Shown in pieces: positions 22,304 to 32,306 of a DNA stretch of 64,000 nt. The notes beneath the pieces were generated by a model, which was not told the origin of the DNA, ran no database searches, and saw only the letters and a list, made by a program, of their open reading frames with translations. Position 1 is the first letter of the stretch. Every line of letters starts with the position of its first letter. This DNA comes from Harmothoe impar (lineage: Eukaryota; Annelida; Polychaeta; Phyllodocida; Polynoidae). Both the position numbers and the translations under genes were made by a program. The stretch is from assembly GCA_947462335.1 (NCBI GenBank), contig OX381716.1, positions 2,048,845 to 2,112,844 of the forward strand, written 5' to 3'.

Positions 22304-22789
22304 CGTTTGGAGAGTGAAGGGGACTATGTAAAAGATAACAAATGTACAAAGCAGGAAATGTTAGGAGAGTGAGGGGGACTATGTAAAAGATAACAAATAT
22401 ACAAAGCAGGAAATGTTAGGAGAGTGAGGGGGACTATGTAAAAGATAACAAATATACAAAGCGGGATATGTTAGGAGAGTGAGGGGGACTATGTAAAAGA
22501 TAACAAATATACAAAGCGGGATATATTAGGAGAGTGAGGGGGACTATGTAAAAGATAACAAATATACAAAGCGGGATATGTTAGGAGAGTGAGGGGGACT
22601 ATGTTAAAGATAACAAATATACAAAGCAGGAAATGTTAGGAGAGTGAGGGGGACTATGTTAAAGATAACAAATATACAAAGCAGGAAATGTTAGGAGAGT
22701 GAGGGGGACTATGTTAAAGATAACAAATATACAAAGCAGGAAATGTAAGGAGAGTGAGGGGGACTATGTAAAAGATAACAGATGTACAG
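22304..22789. repeat. 55-bp minisatellite, about 9 copies
   Basis: Unit GGAGAGTGAGGGGGACTATG, TAAAAGATAACAAATATACA, AAGCAGGAAATGTTA. Variants (GCGGGATATG, ATGTTAAAG) occur in adjacent copies, which points to block duplication. Confidence 0.96.
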
Positions 22790-22917
22790 CACAGAGTGAG
22801 AGGCGTTCAGACCCCACTCGGCCCACTGTAAGTGACCCCCGTGGTACCGTGGTGGAAGTTGTTCCTGATAAGCCGTATCCTCCCGGGACTGCCTCTGCAG
22901 CACGCGGCTGTATGTAG
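22790..22917 (+). CDS. Candidate GC-rich terminal exon, unknown
   Basis: Directly after the minisatellite the composition becomes GC-rich, and a frame runs about 42 codons to a TAG. It contains DPRGTVVEVVPDKPYPPG and ends ASAARGCM. It follows ATGTACAG, a weak acceptor-like site without a pyrimidine tract. Alternatively the internal ACTGTAAGT looks like a splice donor at about 22827, making the preceding bases an exon end. Minus-strand frames over the same bases are also open, and no domain was recognised. It is therefore a possible exon only. Confidence 0.25.
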
Positions 22918-23037
22918 GAGGGGCTTCCCGCCCCCCGAGACGGAGTAGTCACCCCGACCCGCTGCTCCTGCCTTGGTTTATTCCTTCCCCGTCCGTGCGT
23001 CTATGTATGGAGAATCAATGACTGTGTGAGTTGGGTG

Positions 23038-23470
23038 AAGTCTGACTGGATGTCTCTGGGGCAGTAACTAGTCTGACTGGAAGTCTCTGGGGTAGTAACT
23101 AGTCTGACTGGAAGTCTCTGGGGTAGTAACTAGTCTGACTGGAAGTCTCTGGGGTAGTAACTAGTCTGGCTGGAAGTCTCTGGGGTAGTAACTAGTCTGA
23201 CTGGAAGTCTCTGGGGTAGTAACTAGTCTGACTGGATGTCTCTGGGGTAGTAACTAGTCTGACTGGAAGTCTCTGGGGTAGTAACTAGTCTGACTGGAAG
23301 TCTCTGGGGTAGTAACTAGTCTGACTGGAAGTCTCTGGGGTAGTAACTAGTCTGACTGGAAGTCTCTGGGGCAGTAACTAGTCTGACTGGAAGTCTCTGG
23401 GGCAGTAACTAGTCTGACTGGAAGTCTCTGGGGCAGTAACTAGTCTGACTGGAAGTCTCTGGGGTAGTAA
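23038..23470. repeat. 31-bp minisatellite, about 14 copies
   Basis: Unit CTAGTCTGACTGGAAGTCTC plus TGGGGTAGTAA. Copies are nearly identical, with a GTAGTAA/GCAGTAA polymorphism clustered in the last four units, so the array is young or homogenised. Confidence 0.97.
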
Positions 23471-24114
23471 TACTGACCAGGCTCAGGCCACTCAGGCGTA
23501 ACACCCTTAGTATGTACATACAAAGAGCCGACCCCCACCAGTAGACTCCCACCCACTCCAACATTTACTAACCCCAATCCCTCACTGCCTCAGACAGAAG
23601 CACTGCAACTGGCCTTCCATAATAATTTGCTTCCTCATGTATTTTTCCTTGCAATATCCAATTCAAAGCACAGTTGATAATCCGCCCACCCCCGTTTTAG
23701 GTATTCAGAACTGTCACACAATCAAGGCTGCTGGATTGTTGAAAACCGGATAATCGAGCTCGGCCTTTACTGCATTGGTCGTATCAGCATATATATGCAC
23801 CGGGGGTAAAAGGGGCTTTTATTAATCTATGTACTATGTACTGGTATCAATTAAGCACCTGGGGTATAGGGGAATTGTCACAATAAACCCCTGGGCCCTC
23901 ATACATGCAGATTGGCGCTACCACTGCATTCATGTTCTATATTGCCATTTTATAGTGCCATTTAAATGTCCCAGAAAGATCACGGTGGCATTTACCGCAA
24001 TGGCCCGTTTAAGCGGCCCTTCCCTTATAAATCTGAAGCCTCTGTTACCTCCTGCCCTTATACAGAAACCATGTAAATGCAAACAGTCATGCAGTGCACA
24101 GGCTGTACATTAAG
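23471..24114. other. No gene recognised
   Basis: The open frame at 23829-24113 has no recognisable content. C-rich short blocks lie near 23535-23585. Confidence 0.5.
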
Positions 24115-24245
24115 GAGTGGACATTTCTTAACAAAAAATGTCATCCCTTTTTAGCGAAAAGGACAGCGCATTACTATAGCTCAAAGGGGTCAGCCGCCCT
24201 TAATTTCAACCTACCTGAGGGGGGACTGAAAATAATTTGACCCCT
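24115..24245 (+). repeat. Family E repeat (CATTACTATAGCTCAAAGGGG)
   Basis: GGAGTGGACATTTCTTAAC, GCGCATTACTATAGCTC, then GAGGGGGGACTGAAAATAA. Related copies are at 38700, 45765, 57215 and 62115. Inner blocks are G-rich, with phrases equivalent to TTTGGACCCCT. Confidence 0.7.
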
Positions 24246-24299
24246 TCAGCACTGCCACACAGCCACATCAATCAGCATTGGGGACTTCAGGCTCAGGTT

Positions 24300-24415
24300 T
24301 AAAGTTGTCACTATGGCATGATGATGCACCAATGAAGCTGCACTAGAGTATCATGCTGCCCCTAGTGAGTTCCATGCCAGGGCTGCATCATGCCTACAAA
24401 AGGGCATTAATCCCC
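24300..24415. repeat. Family A fragment
   Basis: GATGATGCACCAATGAAGC, GCCAGGGCTGCATCATGCC and ACAAAAGGGCATTAA match family A modules. Confidence 0.65.
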
Positions 24416-24689
24416 TATCCTAACTCCCTGCTCTTCACTGCAGAATTCTTAGGGGGCATTACGTAACAGCTTGTACCCATTGTGATTGCTGTACAGTGCT
24501 TATCTCGCCAGTCACCAGATCAAGCAATGGTGCCCCCTACTGAGGAACCTGCAACCTCGGTATAGGTGTGGTTGCACTTTGGCTGGCCAATACTTTGTTA
24601 CCTTGTAGGCAGCAGTAGTATAATGCTAATACTTAGACATAACCTGCGCTAATTGAGACGATGGTATATAATGGTCGGGAAGGTGGCAC

Positions 24690-25025
24690 TGCTGCTTTAA
24701 ATGGCTCATCCCCCATACCCATCGCGCTGTAGAACCATGTGGATAGAACTGCCATGTCGTGCTGAGGACCACCCTAACAGCGTCACCATGGCAACAGCTA
24801 AAGAGCTGCCAATTAGGGCTGACCGCAACTTGGTCCGTGCATGCGCACTGGGAGGTAGGGGGTAATGGTTGGTGAAGACGACACCAGAGGGAGCCACCAG
24901 GGGGGTTACCGGGGGGCGGGGGAGCTGACCCCCGGTCACGCTATAAGGGGTCCCTACTAAGTACTTCCGGTTGTATCACGTGACTGGTACCTGAGGAGGC
25001 TGACAGGGGGCGCTGTGGACATCAG
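24690..25025. promoter_or_regulatory. GC-rich patch with several transcription-factor-like motifs
   Basis: X-box-like CACCATGGCAAC at 24784, ETS-like CTTCCGG at 24964, E-box CACGTG at 24977-24982 and CTCF-like CAGGGGGCGCTGTGG at 25004-25018. These lie in a GC-richer island among AT-rich DNA. A promoter or insulator is plausible. No transcript evidence can be seen. Confidence 0.3.
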
Positions 25026-25069
25026 GGCCTTAAACCCTCCGCAGACATATTGGGCAGATTTGATTGGTT

Positions 25070-25480
25070 ACCGTAAATTCTCATGTATAGTCAAGACCAG
25101 AGAATTTGGCGAAACTCCCCACTTAGAGGTCGTAATACCCTTTGATAGGTGTTAACATGTTACCATTAGATACCATCTCTCAATACTAGTTTAACAAACC
25201 CTTCAACAGATGACCTGTTCCAACATGTGATTAAGGTTATATTGATTTACCATTTCTGAGGATTTAAGGGCACAACTTGGAGTTTAGGGTGGTCATTTAG
25301 GGTGGTGATAGGACCCTGGAGGTAATAAAGCTGACCACTAGACATTTGATGAGGATGCTCCCCCTTTGAGAATTTTACACTCACCTAATGACCCACTGCA
25401 GTTTTATCTAGTTTTTCTCTTGGCAGCTTCACCAAATTCTTCGGTCTTGACTATTGAGGCAGTAGCTTGTACGATAGTCG
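25070..25480. repeat. Inverted-repeat element (ATAGTCAAGACC)
   Basis: Left ATAGTCAAGACCAGAGAATT then TGGCGAAACT (about 25087) pairs with right AGCTTCACCAAATTCTTC then GGTCTTGACTATTGAGG (to about 25462). The interior is AT-rich with no frame. It is a MITE-like structure of about 400 bp. Confidence 0.75.
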
Positions 25481-25529
25481 GAACCCAAGTGCGGCTCATT
25501 CCAGCCATATATCTAGTTTAATATGTGCT

Positions 25530-25765
25530 GTAGCACCTTGTGTATGAGCCCAACTCACGTATTAGCCGCACCTAGAGTTTGTGCCGATCATGGTGTAGTT
25601 TAAAGCCATGCCAGCGATCTGATTATGGTGACTATGGTACTGTACAATAGTAGCAAAAAACCCTTGTATAAGCCACACCCCTACTCTAGGCTGATCCTAT
25701 AAACCCCACCAGCAATCTGATTTGCATACTAGCCGCAGCCTGTATGCAAGGTCTTACGATAGCCC
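25530..25765. repeat. ATAAGCCGCAC MITE (family K), diverged
   Basis: GTATTAGCCGCACCTAG, CTGATTATGGTGACTATGG, CTTGTATAAGCCACACCCCT and TTTGCATACTAGCCGCAGCC follow the same order as 11674-11880. Confidence 0.8.
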
Positions 25766-25917
25766 GGTTTATGACGCTTGAGTCTGTAAACGTCTGACTG
25801 GAACCTTCTCTAACAGCATCAGGAGTCCTGTGTATGATAGGATAGGTGCAGCATCTCTATGTTGAAGTATGGGAACAGGAGAGCTCTTCTCGACGCCCTT
25901 GCTGATTTAATACTATA

Positions 25918-26010
25918 GTTTACATCCAAAAACCTGCATATAAGCCGCACCCTGACTTTGTCCAGATTCTATAAGCCGCACTGCTGATCTGACTTGCCTA
26001 ACTCCCCAGT
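25918..26010. repeat. ATAAGCCGCAC family fragment
   Basis: CTGCATATAAGCCGCACCCT and TTCTATAAGCCGCACTGCTG repeat family K internal units. Confidence 0.7.
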
Positions 26011-26249
26011 GCTGCATTCAGGCGTCATTTGAGACCTTAGAAAGTAAAGTTACTTCCCATAACGGGTCAGCCAGATGCTCCAATACAGCACGGTGAGTTA
26101 CTCGTCAGGGTTGCATTGATGCATCACGCAGAGAAATATTACCCTCAAGTGACATGCCGTTCATAAAGAGTTAAGAAACAAACCGTTGTGAGCATGATAG
26201 GCTTTATAGACAAAGGCCGAGGGGGGATCTCAGAGTTAAAACTTGTTAA

Positions 26250-26490
26250 CCCTTTAAGGACGGATGTCGCTTAAAGATTACATTTGTCATCAGGATGCAT
26301 CAATGCAGCCCACTGAGTAACTTGCCAGTGCTGCATTGGTACATCTTGCCAACCCTACTGGAGTGTCTCAACCCTATATGGTCAGCATGATGCTTGAATG
26401 TATCACTGGTGAGTTACTCGCCAGGGCTGCATTCATGCATCATGTCGACCAAAACATGATGCATGAATGCACAATTCCATCCTTTAAGGG
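26250..26490. repeat. Family A element, TTAACCC-ended
   Basis: Opens TTAACCCTTTAAGGACGG, continues ATGTCGCTTAAAGATTACAT and GATGCATCAATGCAGC, and ends CCATCCTTTAAGGGTTAAAG. It has the same start and end as the copies at 6430 and 46805. Confidence 0.85.
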
Positions 26491-26545
26491 TTAAAGAACT
26501 GAACATCTGATGCCAAGTTAGAGGTTTTCAGGATAGAATAAGATC

Positions 26546-26605
26546 TAAAATAACATCTTGAAAGCTGATATGCTGGCACACGTTCAGAAGTAAAAGACCC
26601 TCATC
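26546..26605 (+). repeat. Dispersed 60-bp repeat, copy 1
   Basis: AAGATCTAAAATAACATCTT, GAAAGCTGATATG and CACGTTCAGAAGTAAAAGACC recur at 28771-28830 in diverged form. Confidence 0.75.
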
Positions 26606-26659
26606 TAACTGTTTGATCTCTTATTTGTGATACTACAGTCTTCTCCGGATTTCTATGTC

Positions 26660-26840
26660 AAACTATGAGTTACTCACCAGATCTGCATGTGTGCATCATG
26701 CCAACAAAGGGCATACTGCATCCAAGCATCATGCCTACCCTATGAGGTTGATGCACTCCCAAAGGGTTGGCATGATGCAGCCATGCAGCAGTGGTGGGTT
26801 ACACACCGGGGCTGCATTAGTGTATCATGGCAGCAGTAAT
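26660..26840. repeat. Family A element, diverged
   Basis: GAGTTACTCACCAGATCTGC, AGGGCATACTGCATCC, TTGGCATGATGCAGC, ACACCGGGGCTGCATTAG. Confidence 0.7.
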
Positions 26841-26993
26841 AATTGTAGCCTTTTAGTGACACACATCCAAGCTGGCCCAACCTCAACCTCTGTTCCGGGG
26901 CGTCATCGCTGGCACCAAAGGTTGTTGGTTAAGATAGTTCCTATGCGCTTGGTGCTGTTGTATTAAAAGTGCAGATGGCTACGGCGTAGGAAT

Positions 26994-27009
26994 CCCCCCC
27001 CCCCCCCCA
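26994..27009. repeat. Poly-C tract
   Basis: An uninterrupted C run of about 16 bp, one of many such runs in the window. Confidence 0.9.
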
Positions 27010-27019
27010 ATATACGGGG

Positions 27020-27594
27020 GAAGTGACGCGGTCATGGCCCCTCAAATACCAGCGATGTTGCTCAGACGCGTCCGAGGACAAGTTGGGGCCAGCTTGACAC
27101 ACTCTGACAGCAGTGTGAATATGTATATTTCTAATTACCACAAAATGGGTGTTTTTACAACCCTTGCTTATTCCCACTGATATAGAAAGGGAAATTATAT
27201 ATCTATCATCTATAATGTGCCAAAGGCTTCAAGATTGACCCTGTGATTAATGAGGATATTGGACATTGTTATTATTTCAACACATTTAGATGTGTTTTAA
27301 AGTGAGAGGTCTCACTAAAGTCCCCATATCTCCCAGGCTGCCGCCTGGTGGGCAAATATTTAACGTGAGATTCACTGTAAATGAAAAAATGTTTCACTCT
27401 AAATGAAAAAATGTTTCACTGTACTGGTGTATGGATATTCAGTGTTAAAGTGTTGAATCTGACACTGCCTCACTGTAAATCACATTACGGTGATAAACCG
27501 TGAAATTTTACACTGATTCCCCGTAATTTCAACAGGAATTTTTTACAGTGTATACTGCATGGGAGCACTACTTCTGCTAGGTTATTGCCCCATT
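27020..27594. other. No gene; short CACTGTAAAT repeats
   Basis: Between 27350 and 27550, TTCACTGTAAATG / TTTTTACAGTG-type words recur and TGAAAAAATGTTTCACT is tandemly doubled, suggesting another small inverted-repeat relic. Otherwise nothing was recognised. Confidence 0.45.
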
Positions 27595-27624
27595 GTTTTG
27601 GCTGTGTTCACATTGTGTTTACAC

Positions 27625-28192
27625 CATAGCCGCTGTATAGCTATGTAGCTGTGGGGAATAGGCACTTTTAAAAAACACTGGGCCTGGAATCTGTAGTTAG
27701 TCAATCAAAGATGGTGGATGGTGAACAAACAATCCTTCACAGATGTTGTCTATTTATAATGTAAATACTTGATGTTCTTACATGATAGTTGGTCGAATCT
27801 TACTCTAAGTATATGTGGTCATGTAGGCAATTGCTAGCTTCATTAAATCAATACAGAAATCAGCCTGAAATAGATTGAAGACTAGGCTAACTCTGTTGAT
27901 GTGACTAGGCTATCTCTGTATGTAGTTAGCCTAGTCATCCATATCGTAAAAACATTATTCCCTGCTCCTACAGACCATTATATCCAAAAACCATTAGAGC
28001 ACCACATAATGCATAGCCATAGCCACCAACACATGACTTTACAATGATAAACTACCTATAAATACTGTACAATCACCCCCCTGTAGTTTTGCTTACAAAC
28101 ACAACCATCCGCCATCTTTGACTGGCTAACTCCAGATTCCAGGCCCAGTATTCTGACAGTGACCATAGCCACTGTATAGCTGTGTAAGTATG
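27625..28192. repeat. Inverted repeat with about 90-bp arms
   Basis: Left arm CACTGGGCCTGGAATCTG, AGTTAGTCAATCAAAGATGG, TGGATGG (27677-27723). Right arm CCATCCGCCATCTTTGACTG, GCTAACTCCAGATTCCAGG, CCCAGT (28107-28152). CATAGCCGCTGTATAGCTAT lies outside the left arm, with a close relative outside the right. About 380 bp separate the arms. Confidence 0.85.
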
Positions 28193-28448
28193 GGGCATGG
28201 GGTGCAGTCTGAGGCTGCACCTGGTTATCATGGAGGGAGGGGAGTTTGAGTCCTGGCAGGTGAGTGAGTGGCCAGCCGGGCTGCCCGTGTCTAGCAACTT
28301 GTGAACTATATAGGCCTATGTCTTCCCAGACTCGGCCTGGATGGGTGAGAGGTAACAACTGGGTAGGGGTGTGTATGGTAGGGGGGTAGGGTTAGGTTCT
28401 AGTGAAAGTGGGAACTGACCAGTCAGTGAGAGTCATTTGCTATCACCA
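28193..28448. other. Overlapping short frames, no gene assigned
   Basis: Two minus-strand frames cover 28056-28358. Most of this overlaps the inverted repeat's right arm, so coding is unlikely. G-rich at 28365-28390. Confidence 0.45.
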
Positions 28449-28738
28449 CAGTATGGCTTTCCCCTTTGTTTAAACCCGCAGATCTCGGTACCCCTCCACC
28501 GACAGTCAGAGTGCAGTCAGCTGGGGCTTTAAGGAGTGAGTAGAACAGTCCCACTCAGGCAAGTCACTAAAATTTAATAGAGACTCGGGGGGGGGGGGGA
28601 TGGATTACAGACAACATATTGGTCAGTGTACCCTCCTGTGATTTGCTAATAATTAGGGCGGACTATTTTCCTGCTAAAGTGGACAGGGTCAATACAAGAA
28701 TAGTTATCAGTATGGCTTTCCCCTTTGTTTACATGTAT
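28449..28738. repeat. Short direct repeat pair
   Basis: CAGTATGGCTTTCCCCTTTG plus TTTA at 28449-28473 is identical at 28709-28733, about 260 bp apart. A 12-bp G run lies between them near 28587. Confidence 0.8.
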
Positions 28739-28770
28739 CAACTTCACCAAGAGATACTTGTGTAACTGTT

Positions 28771-28830
28771 CAAAGATCTGAAATGACATTTTGAAAGCTG
28801 ATATGGCACGCGTTCAGCAGTAAAGACCCT
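28771..28830 (+). repeat. Dispersed 60-bp repeat, copy 2
   Basis: Relative of 26546-26605: AAGATCTGAAATGACATTTT, GAAAGCTGATATGGC, CGTTCAGCAGTAAAGACCC. Confidence 0.75.
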
Positions 28831-28992
28831 GCTGCATAGAGCTTTTCAAAAAGATTGATATGCCCTGCACGGAGGAATCGTGTGTTTGTCTTTATGTAGA
28901 AACACTAGGGATGCACATTTTGTCCAATAGTCGGATCATATTACGGCATGTGCAATAGGGGCGCTGCATGGGTGATGGGGGGGGGGGTCCTT

Positions 28993-29305
28993 ATGGCGCA
29001 TGTCTGATCTAAGAAACTACCGTGTTACATTTCATTTATATCTCCATGTCCAATGTAGCCTCAAAGAACTTACACTGTCATAAGTAACTGTAGGTGCACA
29101 GTAAGTTATACTGTGTTTTCAAAACCAAAAATACCTCCTTTTGTACTGTAATTCTATAGTATAACTCCCTGTGCAGCTACAGTAACTTCTAACAGTGTAT
29201 CATGTCCAATGTTCAATGTAAGAGACAAGTGGAATTAAGAGATGCCCAAGTCGCCATGTCAAATTCAGCGATGGATAGCCACACTATAAGAGTACCCTCT
29301 AAGAC
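28993..29305 (+). repeat. Local duplication, copy 1 (contains MITE)
   Basis: ATGGCGCATGTCTGATCT, ATCTCCATGTCCAATG, TATCATGTCCAAT, GCGATGGATAGCCACAC and ATAAGAGTA recur in the same order at 29514-29885. This copy carries the MITE at 29073-29197. Confidence 0.85.
29073..29197. mobile_element. CACTGTTAGAAGT MITE with TA target duplication
   Basis: Starts CACTGTCATAAGTAACTGTA and ends CTACAGTAACTTCTAACAGTG. It is flanked by TA on each side. The second copy of the surrounding duplication shows the empty site with a single TA (CCTATCATGTCC near 29591). A TA duplication is the hallmark of Tc1/mariner-type insertion. No transposase is encoded. Longer relatives lie at 37247 and 50927. Confidence 0.88.
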
Positions 29306-29329
29306 TAAGAACAGTGCGTTACGTTTACA

Positions 29330-29480
29330 CACTTAGCAACACGCCTTTCTGAGGCCACTTTTAACACACGTTTTGGTGTAACACACTACACACTACATAC
29401 TCTTTGCCAAAAGTGTGTTGGTGTAAAAAGGGTGTTTCAAGTATGTGTGTGTAACTCCTTATGCATGTCCGGCAACACAC
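29330..29480. repeat. AACACACTTTT-rich repeat, second copy
   Basis: GCCAAAAGTGTGTTGGTG, GTAACACACTACACAC and CCGGCAACACACTGTTCTC match 7990-8410. Confidence 0.65.
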
Positions 29481-29513
29481 TGTTCTCAGAGTGTGGGTGA
29501 AGGAGGGGCTCCC

Positions 29514-29885
29514 ATGGCGCATGTCTGATCTGAGAAACTGCCATGTTACATTGCATTTGAATCTCCATGTCCCACGTTGCCTCTGAGAACCTATCATGTC
29601 CAATATCCAATTGAGGAGCTTCTGTCATGTAACTTGTTTTATCCTCATGTAACTAAGCTCCATGTCACTTTTTTCCCCCTCGTGTCTCTATGTTCCATAT
29701 CGCATGTGGAACTTAAGAAATGCCCATGTATGAATGCCCAGAATACTATAACACATGATTGAGATGATTGAGAATGGATTATGTGTTTCCTCAGGAGAAT
29801 CAGAAATGGACAATCAATCAATTAATCAATGTCGCCATGTCGAATTGAGGGATGGATAGCCATACAATAAGAGTAGGGTCTGTGC
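29514..29885 (+). repeat. Local duplication, copy 2 (empty site)
   Basis: Second copy of 28993-29305 lacking the MITE. It ends with GGGATGGATAGCCATAC and ATAAGAGTAGGG. Confidence 0.8.
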
Positions 29886-30039
29886 CTACAGTAGTATACA
29901 GTATAACAGGGGAGTCAGAGAGGTGGGAATGGTTCCCGCTCCGCCCACAGAGTGGCGCCACTGTGTGGGGTGTGGGACGCGGGAGCTGCGTCCGTGCCTG
30001 GAGCTCACACTGGTTCGCTGTGCTACACGGGGAGCACGC

Positions 30040-30662
30040 GGCTCATATACTAGGACAGAGACACACAGGGATAGGGAGACTAAGACATGGCCACAGACAG
30101 ATAGAGAGACAGGGACCCAGAGAAACAGACACAGACAGATAGGGCAGACACAGAGGGGGAGAGTATTACAGAGAAGGAGGAGGCACAGAAGCAGAGAGGA
30201 AATCAGAACAACACAGAGAGACACAGAGGCAGAGTAACACAGAGAGAGAGTAAGACAGACAGAGACAGAGAGAGTGATAAGACAGGCAGAGAGACAGGTG
30301 CCAGACAGATATGGACACATCTGGATATCTAGAGAGACAGAAGCCCCGACAGAGCAGAGAGGGACAGACACATACATAGAGCAGGAGTAAAGTGTTGGAG
30401 AGACAGAGACAGAGACAGCCACAGAGACAGAGGCAGAGACAGAGAAAGAGACAGCCACAGAGATAGAGACAGAGACAGAGACAGAGACAGAGGAGAAGGA
30501 ACACAGACTGAAAAAGACATATACATAGACAGGGTTGAAATTACAAGGAGACAGAACATATACCAAGACACAACAATAGGGACAGAGCGGCAGGAAGAGT
30601 ACAGAGACAGACACAGAGCCTGAAACAAGTCACAGACCCACACAGAGGCAGTTAGAGAGAGA
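30040..30662. repeat. Purine-rich AGACAG/ACAGAG low-complexity tract 1
   Basis: Over 600 bp of degenerate ACAGAGACAG-type repeats, almost purely A/G/C with few T. The complementary strand is open in two frames as Ser-Val and Leu-Cys rich strings (29886-30889). These are artefacts of the low-complexity sequence. Confidence 0.93.
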
Positions 30663-30700
30663 ACCATGAGGGGTAAGTAACTCTGTATAATACTCCATGT
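30660..30700 (+). CDS. Possible duplicated mini first exon, copy 1 (ATG plus donor)
   Basis: AACCATGAGGGGTAAGT: an ATG in good context (C at -1, A at -3) at 30666, followed after ATG AGG G by a consensus donor GTAAGT at 30673. The identical arrangement recurs at 31170. If real, the exon would encode Met-Arg and end in codon phase 1. It lies exactly at the 3' edge of a purine-rich tract, so repeat amplification carrying a fortuitous motif is the alternative. Confidence 0.2.
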
Positions 30701-30859
30701 CCTCCTGTGTACTCCACTATAGCTGTATACACGTGTAGAAGGTAGTCTCCACCACTGTGTAGAGGCACCCACAGTAGGCACCCACAGTGGTAGGTCCGGC
30801 AGTAGCAGGCGGTAAGACCTGCTCTGTTCTCCCTGGGAGCTGCTCCCCGTGTAGTCCCT

Positions 30860-30950
30860 CCTCCTGCTGCCGGCAAACTGAGGCGCCACCCGCCAACCAC
30901 ACTCTGACCGGGTAACATACAGGGAGGGCTGGGTAGGGTGAGGGTGGGAC
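30860..30950 (+). repeat. Cassette 3' module, copy 1
   Basis: CTCCTCCTGCTGCCGG, AACTGAGGCGCCACCCGCC and GTAACATACAGGGAGGG. Related modules are at 31416-31475 and 31583-31630. Confidence 0.7.
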
Positions 30951-30967
30951 TCTCACTGAGAGCTGCG

Positions 30968-31135
30968 TTACAGCTGCAGAGACAGGCACAGAGACAGGGA
31001 CAGAGACAGGGACAGAGACAGGGACAGGGACAGAGACAGGGACAGAGAGACAGGGACAGAGAGACAGGAGGCTACTGACACAAAGGCAGACAGAGATACA
31101 GAGACAGGCACAGAGACAGAATACAACCAGTCAGA
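30968..31135. repeat. Purine-rich ACAGAGACAGGG tract 2
   Basis: About 165 bp of GACAGGGACAGA-type repeat, analogous to tract 1, ending just before the second ATG-plus-donor motif. Confidence 0.93.
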
Positions 31136-31159
31136 CACCCCCCGAGCACACACTGTTAG

Positions 31160-31200
31160 AGAGGGCACCATGAGAGGTAAGACAACACACTCCATGTTAA
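31160..31200 (+). CDS. Possible duplicated mini first exon, copy 2
   Basis: GCACCATGAGAGGTAAGACA: ATG at 31170, donor-like GTAAGA at 31177, in the same phase as the copy at 30666. Upstream GTTAGAGAG and downstream CTCCATGT words also match, so the whole cassette of about 500 bp is duplicated. Confidence 0.2.
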
Positions 31201-31239
31201 CTCTGTGTATCCTCCACGTGTACTGAAGGCACCCCTACA

Positions 31240-31285
31240 CCACTGTAATGGGTCCTAGTCCTGTACAGACTCCTACCAAGATACT
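31240..31285 (+). repeat. Single monomer relative of the 50-bp minisatellite
   Basis: GGGTCCTAGTCCTGTACAGA followed by CTCCTACC matches the centre of the 17145-19137 unit. Confidence 0.7.
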
Positions 31286-31415
31286 GTGTGATCTACCCTC
31301 CACTATATACTAGTAGTAGTAGTAGCCTGGAGTAGGAGCCTCAGTACAGGGTAGTATTATTGTAGTAGTAATCCATGTGAGCTGCTCCCTACAGTAGCTC
31401 CATGAGCTGCTCTCT

Positions 31416-31680
31416 CCTCTCCTCCTCCTGAACTGAGAGCCACACACAGGTGTAACATACAGGGGGAGCCAGAGGTGAGGAGTGGGGGTATGTGAAGCTG
31501 TGGACCATCTAAAGGCAAGTACTCCGTCCGTATACATGTGTAGGGGAGGCTAGGTTCCGTATACATGTGCTGCGTCTTACTAGCGTCCCCTCCTCTGCCT
31601 GCAGGTGAACTGAGACGCCACCCACACTGGAAGGACAGGATGAGACGCCGCCACAACGGTAAGGCCACCTAGTGGACGTT
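31416..31680 (+). repeat. Cassette 3' modules, copies 2 and 3
   Basis: CTCCTCCTCCTGAACTGAGA with GTGTAACATACAGGGGG (31420-31465), then CTCTGCCTGCAGGTGAACTG with AGACGCCACCCACACTGG (31592-31630), followed by another ATGAGACG at 31640. GCCACCTAGTGG, a CTCF-like core, is at 31664-31675. Confidence 0.65.
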
Positions 31681-32301
31681 TACACAACTAATACTGCATC
31701 CACTGTGTCCCCCTGTGGGGGCTTTACTGTACTAAACGTACAATACTGCCAGGGACGGTTCATTGAACCAGTCTGCACATTAAGCCGTTCAGGCCGCCCT
31801 ACCACGGCACAGACATTCAGCTAATAGCCATTCTCTTAACGGTCATCTCCCATTTATGCCTAATTGATTAGAACAAAATTAGATTTGTTCGAATCAGTGA
31901 AAAGCCATGGTTTCACTCTGAACAATGTGTGATTTCCTAAAGGATTTCTGCCATTTTACTGGTAGTTTTATATGAAGGAGTAAGTAAGAACTATACTGGA
32001 GAGTGAGTGCTGCCTGTGCAGGCCCACATAATGGTACTAGTGAATAATATCTCCTTAGAAACACACAGTAGTGGAATGTAATGCAAGGAAAGTGGATGTA
32101 GAATTGATTCTATTGGAATATTAGAATATAGGCCTACACTTAGATAAAGCCCTCATTTTAATGCCACTCCCAGGGCTTGTTTTACAGCAAAATATGTCCT
32201 AAAAAACATAGAATCACCTTTCCAATAGGCGAGCCTAAATGTGAGGGTATATACATTAGAATCCAATATACATATTTGTTTACTATATCCTGTCTTGATG
32301 C
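31681..32301. other. No gene recognised
   Basis: Unique-looking AT-rich sequence. The open frame on the minus strand at 32153-32386 runs into the adjacent MITE and has no recognisable content. Confidence 0.5.
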
Positions 32302-32306
32302 CAAAG

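Noticed and set aside
29886..30889. Minus-strand frames of 242 and 186 codons rich in Ser, Val, Leu and Cys
   Set aside because: They are the complement of the AGACAG purine-rich tract; overlapping frames are equally open.
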